Shown here one piece after another: positions 41,102 to 49,397 of a stretch of 64,000 nt of DNA. Source of the DNA: Sphingomonas sp. NFR04 (lineage in GTDB: Bacteria; Pseudomonadota; Alphaproteobacteria; Sphingomonadales; Sphingomonadaceae). The number at the start of each line of letters is the position of its first letter. Within the stretch, counting starts at the first letter, position 1. The notes beneath the pieces were generated by a model. That model saw nothing but the letters and a program-made list of their open reading frames with translations. It was not told where the DNA came from and did no database searches. The DNA is taken from NCBI RefSeq assembly GCF_900114095.1, contig NZ_FORV01000001.1, forward strand, positions 372,001 through 436,000, read 5' to 3'. Both the position numbers and the translations under genes were made by a program.

Positions 41102-42819
41102 GCGTGCGCCACCGTTCGGGCAGTGCTGCCGTCAAGTGCAGCAAGAACCGCGTCGCGCGGGCCAATGTGCTGGACGCGGCCGTTGTTGAGCACGATCAAG
41201 CGATCGAGGACCGGCAGAATCGTACGCTTGTGCGAAGCGAGAACGATCGTGCACCCCCGCGCCTTCGCTTGCTGCAATACCTCCAGCAGACGCGCTTCGC
41301 CCGCCCCATCGAGATGCGCGTTCGGTTCGTCGAGGAGGAGCAGCACGGGATCGCCGTAGAGTGCGCGGGCGAGCGCGATGCGGTGCGCCTGGCCCAGCGA
41401 CAGCCCCCCGCCCTGCGCATCGAGTACATACTCATAGCCACCCGGCAGCCCCAGGATCATCTCGTGAATGCCCGCCGCCTGCGCCGCGGCAATCGAGCCC
41501 TGATCGGCGCCCCCCGATTCCTTGAGACGCTCGGTGGCGAAACGGCAGATATTCTCCTTGATCGTTCCGCCGAAGAGCTGCGGGTCTTGCGGCAGATAGC
41601 CGACGTGATGCGCGAGGCGATCCGCGTCCCATTGGCTGGACTCTGCGCCATCGATGCGCAGGGTGCCGCGGTTCGGCGGGACGATCCCGGCCAGCAACCG
41701 CAGCAGCGTCGACTTTCCCGCGCCGCTGGGCCCGATGATACCGATGGCCTCTCCTGCGGCGATGTCGCAGTGGATGGCAGTGAGGAGGGGCAGCTCACGC
41801 CGTTCATGTACGACAGTGACATTTTCCAGCCGCAGGGCGCCGCGCGGGGTCGGAAGCGGCGTGAGGCGCAGTTCCGGCGATGTCGCGCCCAGCAGCGCGT
41901 TCAACTGGCGCATGCTGTTACGGGCCTGCTGTAGGCTCCGCCACGATGCGATCAACTGTTCGGCAGGGGCGAGCGCCCGCGCGATGAGAAAAGACGAGGC
42001 AAAGATCGCGCCCGCCGATATCTGGTCCTCCGCCGCCAGCCAGGCGCCGAGCCCGAGCGCGCAGGATTGTAGCGCGAGTCTCAGGAAGCGCCCGAACGAT
42101 GTATAGTTTCCGGACGCGAAGCCTGCCGCGACCTGTTGGTGGAGCAACGCCTCGCGCTGCCGCATCTGGCGCCGCACCATCGCCTTCCGCATGCCCAGCG
42201 CGCGAACGATGTCGGATCGCGCCAGAATGGCATCTTGGCCCGCATAGACGGTCGCGGAAAGCAACTGCGCGCGGCCAACCGAGGCTCTCGTGGCGCGTTC
42301 GGAGCACCAGGCGGTCAGCGAAAGCGCCATCACGCCCACCAGAGCGAGCGCCCCGATCCAGGGGTGCAGCAGCGTACAGATCAGGAGATATACCGGCATC
42401 CACGGCGCGTCGAAGAGCGCCAGTGCGCCTGCGCCCGTGAAGGTTTGCCGTGCGGCGTCAAAATCTCGCATCGCCTGTCGCGCCATGATCGGCTGCGAAC
42501 GCGCGAGCGTGGCATCGAGAATGGCCGGTGCAAGCGCTGCGTCGATCCGCAGCCCGGCACGAACGAGCAGACGCACGCGAATGCGGTCGAGCACGGCCAG
42601 CGTAACCAGCGCAAAGAGCAGCGCGACGGTCAGCACGGCCAATGTCGCCAGACCGTGCGTGGGCACCACACGATCATATACCTGCAGCATGTAGACGGTA
42701 GGCGCGATGTACAGCAAATTGACCAGCGCGCTGAAGCAGGCTGCGCCGATGAAGTGCGACTTGCATAGCGCGAAGGCTGCGTTCAGCGGCGTCGAGTGAC
42801 GCGCCTCATCCGCGGGCAT
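41098..42819 (-). CDS. Type I secretion ABC transporter (PrtD family)
   Basis: The 573-residue exporter half has six transmembrane helices in residues about 20-310 (first FIGAACFSALVNLLYIAPTV) and no C39 peptidase domain, as in the PrtD/HasD class for RTX cargo. The nucleotide-binding domain (about 335-560) shows Walker A GPSGAGKSTLLRLL, Q-loop GYLPQDPQLFGG, Walker B LLLLDEPNAHLDG and switch His in ASHKRT. The signature motif is LSLGQ rather than LSGGQ. It is transcribed away from the RTX gene with a 285-bp spacer between the two starts; that spacer contains no gene. Cargo is probably the divergent RTX protein. Confidence 0.92.
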   Translation of the reverse strand: MPADEARHSTPLNAAFALCKSHFIGAACFSALVNLLYIAPTVYMLQVYDRVVPTHGLATLAVLTVALLFALVTLAVLDRIRVRLLVRAGLRIDAALAPAILDATLARSQPIMARQAMRDFDAARQTFTGAGALALFDAPWMPVYLLICTLLHPWIGALALVGVMALSLTAWCSERATRASVGRAQLLSATVYAGQDAILARSDIVRALGMRKAMVRRQMRQREALLHQQVAAGFASGNYTSFGRFLRLALQSCALGLGAWLAAEDQISAGAIFASSFLIARALAPAEQLIASWRSLQQARNSMRQLNALLGATSPELRLTPLPTPRGALRLENVTVVHERRELPLLTAIHCDIAAGEAIGIIGPSGAGKSTLLRLLAGIVPPNRGTLRIDGAESSQWDADRLAHHVGYLPQDPQLFGGTIKENICRFATERLKESGGADQGSIAAAQAAGIHEMILGLPGGYEYVLDAQGGGLSLGQAHRIALARALYGDPVLLLLDEPNAHLDGAGEARLLEVLQQAKARGCTIVLASHKRTILPVLDRLIVLNNGRVQHIGPRDAVLAALDGSTARTVAHA

Positions 42820-43104
42820 CGTGCAGTTCCTGCGACACTAGCTGAATGATTATCGCCATCTTCACCCGCGAAGTGAGGAAACACACCTTGTCGAAGGCGC
42901 CCGCGCCCCTTTGCGCATGCATCGCATGCGACAGCGGCGGCGCGTGATCACTCTTCCGGGTTAGCTCACTTGCTGCCCGAGGCGGCCGAAGCACCGTCGC
43001 TGAAGGTCTTGGGGGTTACGATAGTACCCAACTGCGCGTGTGTCGCGCTGCGATGTGTCGGCGTACGATGTCCCAGCGGCTCGCGTGCCGCGCGGGAGGG
43101 CATA

Positions 43105-46100
43105 ATGGCCGACTATTTCAACGTCCTGGGCAGTTCCACCGTTACCGGTGGAACCGGACCCGACAGGTTCTTCCTGTTCAACAAGGATACGAACCTGGAT
43201 CGCCTCCGCGCGGACGGAACTGTCGCGAATTTCGTCTGGAACACGTCGCTGCACTGGGCGGACGGATCCGTGTTCCAACTGATCGGCATCAACGTCAACA
43301 TTTCGATGGATCTGATCATCGGCGACAAGACCGATGCTCTCTACGGGTCCAACTTTAACGACGCCATCGTCTACAACAATGGTGGCTTCGGCGACGGATT
43401 TGGGGGGTTCCGAGATATTCAGCTGATGTACCTGGGCGGCGGGGACGACTTTGTCGACCTGACCGCGCACGGCGTTGGCGGCGTCGCGTATGCCAAGGAC
43501 ATGAAGATCTATGCCGGCGACGGCAACGACACCATCGTCGGCGGTGCGGGCGCGGACATCCTGTACGGTGAAGCGGGCGACGATCTGATCCTCGGCTTCG
43601 CCGGGGCAGATGTGATCTATGGCGGCGACGGGAACGATATCCTCTATGGCGAGGACCTCGGCTACGACAACAGCTCCAGCTATGACACGCTGTACGGCCA
43701 ACGCGGCAACGACGTTCTCTACGGTGGCGGCCGCAACGACAAGCTCGACGGGGGAGACGGCAACGACATCCTCTACGGCGGCGCGGACGACGATTCGCTG
43801 GTCGGGGGAAGCGGAGACGACATTCTCTATGGCGACGACCTGAACAACTCCGGCAACGACAAGCTGAGCGGCGGCGCGGGCAATGATCAACTGTACGGCC
43901 GCGCCGGCAATGACGAACTCCATGGCGACGCGGGGGACGATCTGATCGATGGGGGTACCGGCCGGGATTATCTGGGCGGCGACGCCGGGGCGGATACGAT
44001 CCTCGCTGGTGCCGGCGACGACACCATCGACGGCGGCGACGATAGCGACACGGTGGTCTTCACCGGAAATCGCACCGACTATCGCTTCACCGTCAACGGC
44101 GACGGCAGCTTGACCCTCGGCGATCTGCGGAGTGGCAGCCCGGACGGAACGGACACGATCCGGAACGTGGAATATTTCGCCTTTGCCGATGGCACGGTCT
44201 CCACCGACCACCTCAGTACGCCGCCCGTCATCGTCTCCAACGGGGGCGGCCCGACCGCTGCCATAGATATCGTTGAAGGGGCAACGGGCGTACTCGCAAC
44301 GGTACTCGCCAGCGATGTCGATGTCGGCCAATCGCTGCGCTACGCCATCGGCGGCGGCGTCGACGCCGCTCTGTTCCGCATAGACGCCGCTACCGGCGAG
44401 CTGTCCTTCGTCACCGCTCCCGATTTCGAGGACCCCTACGACGCGAATGGCGACAACAGCTATGAGGTCACGGTAATCGCCGACGACGGATTTGGTGGAG
44501 TCGCGCGGCAGGCGCTCACGATCAAGGTGGCGGACGCCAGCGACGGCAGCGCCCCCACCATCACCTCGGACGGCGGGATGGCAGCCGGATCGATTTCGAT
44601 ACTGGAGAACAGCACCTCGGTGACAACGGTTCAGGCTATTCAGCCCGACGGACTTCCCCTCTCCTACCGGATCGTCGGCGGAGCCGATGCTCAGCAATTC
44701 GTGATCGACGCAAATACCGGCGCGCTGTCCTTCGCCGTCGCGCCCGACAGGGAGGCGCCAGGCGACGCCAATCACGACAATGTCTACGACGTCGTGATCG
44801 GTGTCAGCGATGGGACCAATGGAGATCATCAGCGGCTGGCTGTCACCGTCACAGACGTGAACGACAATCCGCCGGTGCTCACCTCCTTCGGGGGCGCCCC
44901 CGTAGCCACGCTGTCCCTCGCGGAAAACACGACCGGGGTCGCGGTGATCAGCGCCAGCGACGCCGACGGCACCGCCGCAACCTACCAGATCCTGTCCGGC
45001 GACGATGCGGCGCTCTTTGCCATCGACCCGGTCACCGGGGCGCTGTCCTTCAAGAACGCCCCCGATTTCGAGCAGCCCCTCGATGCAAATGGCGACAATA
45101 TCTATTCGGTCGTCGTCGGCGCCAGCGATGGCGTCACGACGGTCACCCAGGCGCTCTCGATCAGCATCGGGAATGTGAATGACCTCGCGCCGGTTATTCA
45201 GTCCAACGGCGCTGGCGCGACGGCGCAGGTCGCGATGCTGGAGAACAGCAGCTTTGTGACGACCGTTACTGCGACTGACGGCGACGGCACCATCCCGACA
45301 TACGCCATCGTTGGCGGCGCCGACGCGGCGTTCTTCGCCATCGACGGTGCCACCGGCGCCTTGCGCTTCGTGAAGGCGCCCGACTTCGAGTTCGTCCGCG
45401 ACGCAAATGGCGACAACGTCTATGACGTGATCGTCTCGGCCAGCGACGGTGCCTTCACCGACACGCAGGCGCTGGGCGTACAGATCCTCGACGTGAACGA
45501 AATAGGCCGCACGCTGACGGGCACCAGCGCCGCGAACATTTTCTCTCCTACCGCGCCGGGGGCACTGCAGACCACAGACCTCAACGACACGATCTACGCG
45601 CTGGCAGGAAACGATGTCATCGATGGCGGCCTGGGTGCCGATCGCATGGAAGGCGGTACCGGCAACGACACCTATTATGTCGACACTTGGTCCGACGACG
45701 GCTTTGCGGGCAATGATGACCTGGTCGTCGAAACCCCGAACGCGGGTACGGACCTCGTCATCAGCAGCGTCAGTTATCAGCTCACGGCCGAGGTGGAGAA
45801 CCTCACGCTGGTCGGCGGCGCGCTTGCGGGGACGGGAAACATCCTCGCCAACACCATCACCGGCAACGCGCTGGACAATATCCTGGACGGCGGCGCCGGC
45901 AATGACCGGCTGCTGGGCGGCGACGGCGCGGACACGCTGTTCGGCGCCGACGGAACCGATGTCCTGAACGGCGACGCCGGCAACGACAGCCTGTTCGGCG
46001 GCGCGGGATCGGACGTCTTGGACGGCGGCACGGGCGCGGACCACATGGAAGGCGGCACCGAGAACGATACCTATTATGTCGACAGCTGGTCCGATGACGG

Positions 46101-46893
46101 CAACGCGGCGAACGACGATGTCGCGATCGAGCTCGCCGGCGGCGGCACCGGCGATCTGGTCAACGCCTCCGTCACCTACCGCCTCGCCGATCAGGTCGAG
46201 CGGCTCACCCTGACCGGCTCGGCCGCCATTGATGGCTATGGCAACGCGCTGGACAATGTGATGACCGGGAACAGTGCCGCCAACCTGTTGTCAGGCGATC
46301 TCGGCAACGACACGATTGACGGCGGCGACGGCAACGACATTTTGCAGGGCGGCGAAGGCAATGACGTGCTGAGCGGCAGCGGCGGCGACGACCGGCTGTT
46401 CGGCGGCAACGGCGTCGACAAGCTGGACGGAGGAAACGGTAACGATCTGCTCGACGGCGGGGCCAGCAACGACACGCTGCTCGGCCAGGCCGGGGACGAC
46501 ATCCTGATCGGCGGCAAGGGGAAGGACGTGATGACCGGCGGTGCCGGCGCGGATACGTTTACCTTCGCGTTCGGCGACACGTCGGCGAACAGCGGCTTCA
46601 TCGATACCATTACCGATTTCGACGGGACGCAGGACTCTATCGACATCGACGTCTTCACATCGGCGCTATCGCACGCAGCCTATGCCGAACAGGCGATCGC
46701 ATCGAACGACTACAGCACCGCACTGGCCGCGGCGAAAGCGGCCGCGACGCCTGGCATAGCGGCGGTGTTCATCGCCGGGACTACGGATGGCTGGGTCTTC
46801 TGGGATGGAAATGGGGATGGCGCACTCGATCAGGCGGTGACGCTGCAGGGTGCCAACGCGCTCGCGGCATTCGATGCGCACCACCTGTTCTAG
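43105..46893 (+). CDS. Secreted RTX protein with cadherin-like repeats
   Basis: This acidic protein has 1262 residues. Residues 1-130 are a non-repeat N-terminus. About 130-310 is an RTX block of GGxGxDxLx nonapeptides (GDGNDTIVGGAGADILYGEA) forming Ca2+ beta rolls. About 375-800 holds four cadherin/VCBS-like repeats of about 107 residues, each with a GGADAxxFxIDxxTGxLxF core and DANGDN; their DNA copies start near 44224, 44551, 44872 and 45190. Further RTX blocks follow (about 830-990 and 1065-1140). The C-terminal 110 residues (GADTFTFAFGDTSANSGFID onward, ending AFDAHHLF) resemble a type I secretion signal. No enzyme domain is seen, so an adhesin or surface-matrix role is likely. GGGAGGG precedes ATG 43105. 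Divergent from the type I exporter genes. Confidence 0.9.
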   Translation: MADYFNVLGSSTVTGGTGPDRFFLFNKDTNLDRLRADGTVANFVWNTSLHWADGSVFQLIGINVNISMDLIIGDKTDALYGSNFNDAIVYNNGGFGDGFGGFRDIQLMYLGGGDDFVDLTAHGVGGVAYAKDMKIYAGDGNDTIVGGAGADILYGEAGDDLILGFAGADVIYGGDGNDILYGEDLGYDNSSSYDTLYGQRGNDVLYGGGRNDKLDGGDGNDILYGGADDDSLVGGSGDDILYGDDLNNSGNDKLSGGAGNDQLYGRAGNDELHGDAGDDLIDGGTGRDYLGGDAGADTILAGAGDDTIDGGDDSDTVVFTGNRTDYRFTVNGDGSLTLGDLRSGSPDGTDTIRNVEYFAFADGTVSTDHLSTPPVIVSNGGGPTAAIDIVEGATGVLATVLASDVDVGQSLRYAIGGGVDAALFRIDAATGELSFVTAPDFEDPYDANGDNSYEVTVIADDGFGGVARQALTIKVADASDGSAPTITSDGGMAAGSISILENSTSVTTVQAIQPDGLPLSYRIVGGADAQQFVIDANTGALSFAVAPDREAPGDANHDNVYDVVIGVSDGTNGDHQRLAVTVTDVNDNPPVLTSFGGAPVATLSLAENTTGVAVISASDADGTAATYQILSGDDAALFAIDPVTGALSFKNAPDFEQPLDANGDNIYSVVVGASDGVTTVTQALSISIGNVNDLAPVIQSNGAGATAQVAMLENSSFVTTVTATDGDGTIPTYAIVGGADAAFFAIDGATGALRFVKAPDFEFVRDANGDNVYDVIVSASDGAFTDTQALGVQILDVNEIGRTLTGTSAANIFSPTAPGALQTTDLNDTIYALAGNDVIDGGLGADRMEGGTGNDTYYVDTWSDDGFAGNDDLVVETPNAGTDLVISSVSYQLTAEVENLTLVGGALAGTGNILANTITGNALDNILDGGAGNDRLLGGDGADTLFGADGTDVLNGDAGNDSLFGGAGSDVLDGGTGADHMEGGTENDTYYVDSWSDDGNAANDDVAIELAGGGTGDLVNASVTYRLADQVERLTLTGSAAIDGYGNALDNVMTGNSAANLLSGDLGNDTIDGGDGNDILQGGEGNDVLSGSGGDDRLFGGNGVDKLDGGNGNDLLDGGASNDTLLGQAGDDILIGGKGKDVMTGGAGADTFTFAFGDTSANSGFIDTITDFDGTQDSIDIDVFTSALSHAAYAEQAIASNDYSTALAAAKAAATPGIAAVFIAGTTDGWVFWDGNGDGALDQAVTLQGANALAAFDAHHLF

Positions 46894-47102
46894 GTGGCCC
46901 CCTACCTCCAATTTTCCAGGCGTTGCCATGCTGGAGCGCAGATGGAAATGCAGACCACCCATCTCGGTAATTACTGCCGGACGCGGGTGTCGCTACCCTG
47001 CTTTCGAAATCCGCCATTGCAGGAAACCGGCATGCTTCTCGTCAACTGCATCCACGTGCCTGGTCCACAAGGTGCGACGGTTCACCGGGAGGAAGCCGGC
47101 GC

Positions 47103-48173
47103 ATGACCCAGTTCTTGATCACCGGTGCTGCCGGGTTCATCGGCTATCATCTCGCAAGCCGCTTGTTGGCCGATGGGCACGGTGTCTGCGGAGTCGATGG
47201 CATGACACGCTATTACGATCCCGCGCTCAAGCAAGCCCGGCTGGAACGGCTGGAGAGATGGCCCTCGTTCCACTTGATCCGCGGGATGGTCGAGCAGCCG
47301 GGGGTGATAGCCGGCGCCATCCAACGCTGCGCACCCGATGTGATCGTGCATCTCGCTGCACAGGCCGGCGTCCGCTACTCGATCGACCATCCCGGTACCT
47401 ATATCGACAGCAATCTGGCCGGATCCTGGCAGGTGCTCGAAGCCGCCCGTGCAGCACCACCCCGCCATCTGCTGCTTGCCTCCACCTCGTCGGTATACGG
47501 CGCCAACCCGATAGCGCCCTTTGCGGAATCGCATGGGACCGATGAACCGTTGAGCCTGTACGCCGCGACGAAGAAGAGCATGGAGGTGATGGCACATAGC
47601 TATGCGCATCTCTTCTCCATCCCCACGACGGCGTTCCGCTTCTTCACCGTCTATGGCGCCTGGGGCCGGCCCGACATGGCGCTGTTCAAGTTCGTCGATG
47701 CGATCCTGCACGATCGCCCGATCGACGTGTACGGCCACGGCCGGATGTCGCGGGACTTCACCTATGTCGACGATCTGGTGGAGGCGATCGTGAGGCTGAT
47801 CCCGGTCCTTCCCACCGAAGCGAGCCGCGTGCGCACGAGCGCGGCGACCGACACGCTTTCGCAACACGCGCCCTTCCGCACCGTGAACATCGCCGGCGGC
47901 AAACCCGTGCCGCTGATCGAGTTCGTCCGGACGATCGAGAATTGTCTGGGGAGGCGAGCGACGATCCGCATGCTGGAGAACCAGCCGGGCGATGTCCCCC
48001 TAACCTATGCAGACCCCTCGCTGCTGAAGGCATTGACGCAATATGTGCCCGCCACGCCCATCGATGTCGGGGTGGCTGTGTTCGTCGACTGGTACAAAAG
48101 TTGGCACGGAATGTCCGCGCCGATATATCAGGCCGAACTTCAGGGTCAGGTCATCGGGCGACCGCAATTATAG
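47103..48173 (+). CDS. NAD-dependent UDP-sugar epimerase, probable UDP-glucuronate 4-epimerase
   Basis: This extended short-chain dehydrogenase/reductase of 356 residues has GxxGxxG in [19 protein letters not shown] (5-25), [12 protein letters not shown], catalytic Ser-Tyr-x3-Lys in STSSVYG and [29 protein letters not shown], and [12 protein letters not shown]. The [17 protein letters not shown] run is characteristic of UDP-glucuronate 4-epimerases, which make UDP-galacturonate for polysaccharides; substrate assignment is by similarity. GGGAGG precedes the ATG. The gene stands alone at the edge of the polysaccharide locus. The spacer 46894-47102 before it shows no gene. Confidence 0.88.
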   Translation: MTQFLITGAAGFIGYHLASRLLADGHGVCGVDGMTRYYDPALKQARLERLERWPSFHLIRGMVEQPGVIAGAIQRCAPDVIVHLAAQAGVRYSIDHPGTYIDSNLAGSWQVLEAARAAPPRHLLLASTSSVYGANPIAPFAESHGTDEPLSLYAATKKSMEVMAHSYAHLFSIPTTAFRFFTVYGAWGRPDMALFKFVDAILHDRPIDVYGHGRMSRDFTYVDDLVEAIVRLIPVLPTEASRVRTSAATDTLSQHAPFRTVNIAGGKPVPLIEFVRTIENCLGRRATIRMLENQPGDVPLTYADPSLLKALTQYVPATPIDVGVAVFVDWYKSWHGMSAPIYQAELQGQVIGRPQL

Positions 48174-48244
48174 GCCGGTACTGGCCCGATACCGCCATTG
48201 ATCTGCCCCCAATATCGTACATCGTCCTTCGCCACCGCGCTCAG

Positions 48245-48655
48245 CTATTCTTCAATGCTTGGATAGCCGTCATCGTCCTTATGCTCATTGGCATCCCAAG
48301 CCAGGGGGTTGGGGTGCCGGAAGCGCCGCTCCCACTCGTCGGGCATGCCGACCTTGTCCGAATCCAGCGTTGCTGCGGTGGGCCGAAGGATCGCCCAGCC
48401 CCCGCTTCGGCGACAATGGACGGCCAGGCGTTCTGGAAGAGAAACCGCGCGATCGCACGTCCGCACGTCTTCGATGTACACGGCATCGACATTGTCGCGG
48501 CAGGGCATCCCCAGACACATGTCCGCGCCCGCAAGGCTGAGCATATCGCGCGGCGCTTGACCAGCATGGACGGCTTTCCGGGGATATTGTCCAGAAGGAC
48601 GAAACGCGCCTCAGCCGTCAGCGACCATAGATGAAATAGGCCATCTTTATACGAG
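48245..48655 (-). pseudogene. Decayed 3' remnant of a pectate-lyase-like gene
   Basis: Reading leftward, one frame gives KDGLFHLWSLTAEARFVLLD and then NIPGKPSML, an ending I recall from bacterial pectate lyases. After a frameshift another frame gives AGADMCLGMPCRDNVDAV, YIEDVRT, GGWAILRPTAATLDSDKVGM, PDEWERR and a final DANEHKDDDGYPSIEE stop. The motif DSDxDGMPDEWE...DANxDxDGDGYxxxEE is the usual C-terminal Ca2+-binding tail of such lyases. Spacing between the VRR and GGW motifs is shorter than I expect, suggesting an internal deletion. The catalytic part is absent. The fragment abuts the 3' end of the LuxR gene. Confidence 0.6.
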
Positions 48656-48658
48656 ACG

Positions 48659-49375
48659 TTAAACTTGATCGACCTTGTCTCGGGACACGATCGCGACGAC
48701 TTGTGTTCGATTGCTCGCGTTCAACCGCCGCATTAGTGCCTTGACGTGGGCTTTCACCGTGCGCTCCCGCAGGCCAAGCTCGATCGCGATCGCCTTGTTG
48801 GTCGCGCCCCGCTCCAGCAAGGCCAGCACCTGTTCCTGCCGACGCGTGAATATGGGCTCGGGCGGCTCGCCGTAGCTCTGCCGCGTCGCTGCTATCCCGG
48901 CAAGCAATCGCCCATAATCGAATGCCGGATAAATCACCCAACCCGCACACGCGAAGCCGATGGATTGAACGACCCGGTCCAGCGAAATCGCGTCGTCGAG
49001 TAGCACACGCACACCCTGGCACGCAGCGGCCAAGGCCTGCTCTGGCTCTATCGTTTCCTTCAGCACCAGCACCACAAGGCTGCCCCCGGCCTCCCGCAGT
49101 CGCCGGACAATCAGGGAGAGCGCGGCTTCGTCGAACCGGTCGGCCGCGAGGTTGACCAGCACCGCATCCGTTCCCCGCTCGCACACAACCGCGACCGCCT
49201 CATCGATATTCGCCACCGCGCCCACGGTTACGATGTCCTGCGTCTCCGCCAGCGCGGCTTCCAGACAAGCGCGGGGCAGTTGCCGCGGATCGATGATCAA
49301 CAGCCGAGTGGGGTCCTTCCGGCGCTCCTCGCCCCGCCCCCCGGCGCCGAACGCTCCGCCCTCCTCTGCACTCAT
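48659..49375 (-). CDS. LuxR-family regulator with degenerate receiver domain
   Basis: The 238-residue protein has a receiver-like N-terminal domain (about 22-140) and a NarL/LuxR helix-turn-helix (about 172-235): FTRRQEQVLALLERGATNKA, IAIELGLRERTVKAHVKALM, RRLNASNRTQVVAIV. In the receiver part the strand that normally ends in the phosphorylated Asp reads DAVLVNLAAD, with Asn at that position, so phosphorylation is unlikely. It lies 22 bp downstream of the Wzc-type gene on the same strand and probably shares its transcript, suggesting feedback control of polysaccharide genes. The start at 49375 (MSAEEGG) is chosen because upstream codons overlap the Wzc gene; its ribosome site is weak. Confidence 0.82.
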   Translation of the reverse strand: MSAEEGGAFGAGGRGEERRKDPTRLLIIDPRQLPRACLEAALAETQDIVTVGAVANIDEAVAVVCERGTDAVLVNLAADRFDEAALSLIVRRLREAGGSLVVLVLKETIEPEQALAAACQGVRVLLDDAISLDRVVQSIGFACAGWVIYPAFDYGRLLAGIAATRQSYGEPPEPIFTRRQEQVLALLERGATNKAIAIELGLRERTVKAHVKALMRRLNASNRTQVVAIVSRDKVDQV

Positions 49376-49397
49376 CGGACCACGCTCAGCGCAGAGG

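Noticed and set aside
42806..42994. Small minus-strand frame of 62 codons before the ABC exporter
   Set aside because: No ribosome site or recognisable protein; it overlaps the exporter start and probably lies in promoter DNA.
42961..46044. A 1027-codon open frame on the minus strand opposite the RTX gene
   Set aside because: Its translation is low-complexity Val/Ala/Asp-rich text mirroring the RTX and cadherin repeats; it has no ribosome site or domain. The plus-strand frame carries clear RTX nonapeptides.
39366..47102. A genomic island integrated at tRNA-Thr
   Set aside because: No integrase, transposase or duplicated tRNA 3' end was found, and base composition looks like the rest, so an island is not supported by this sequence alone.
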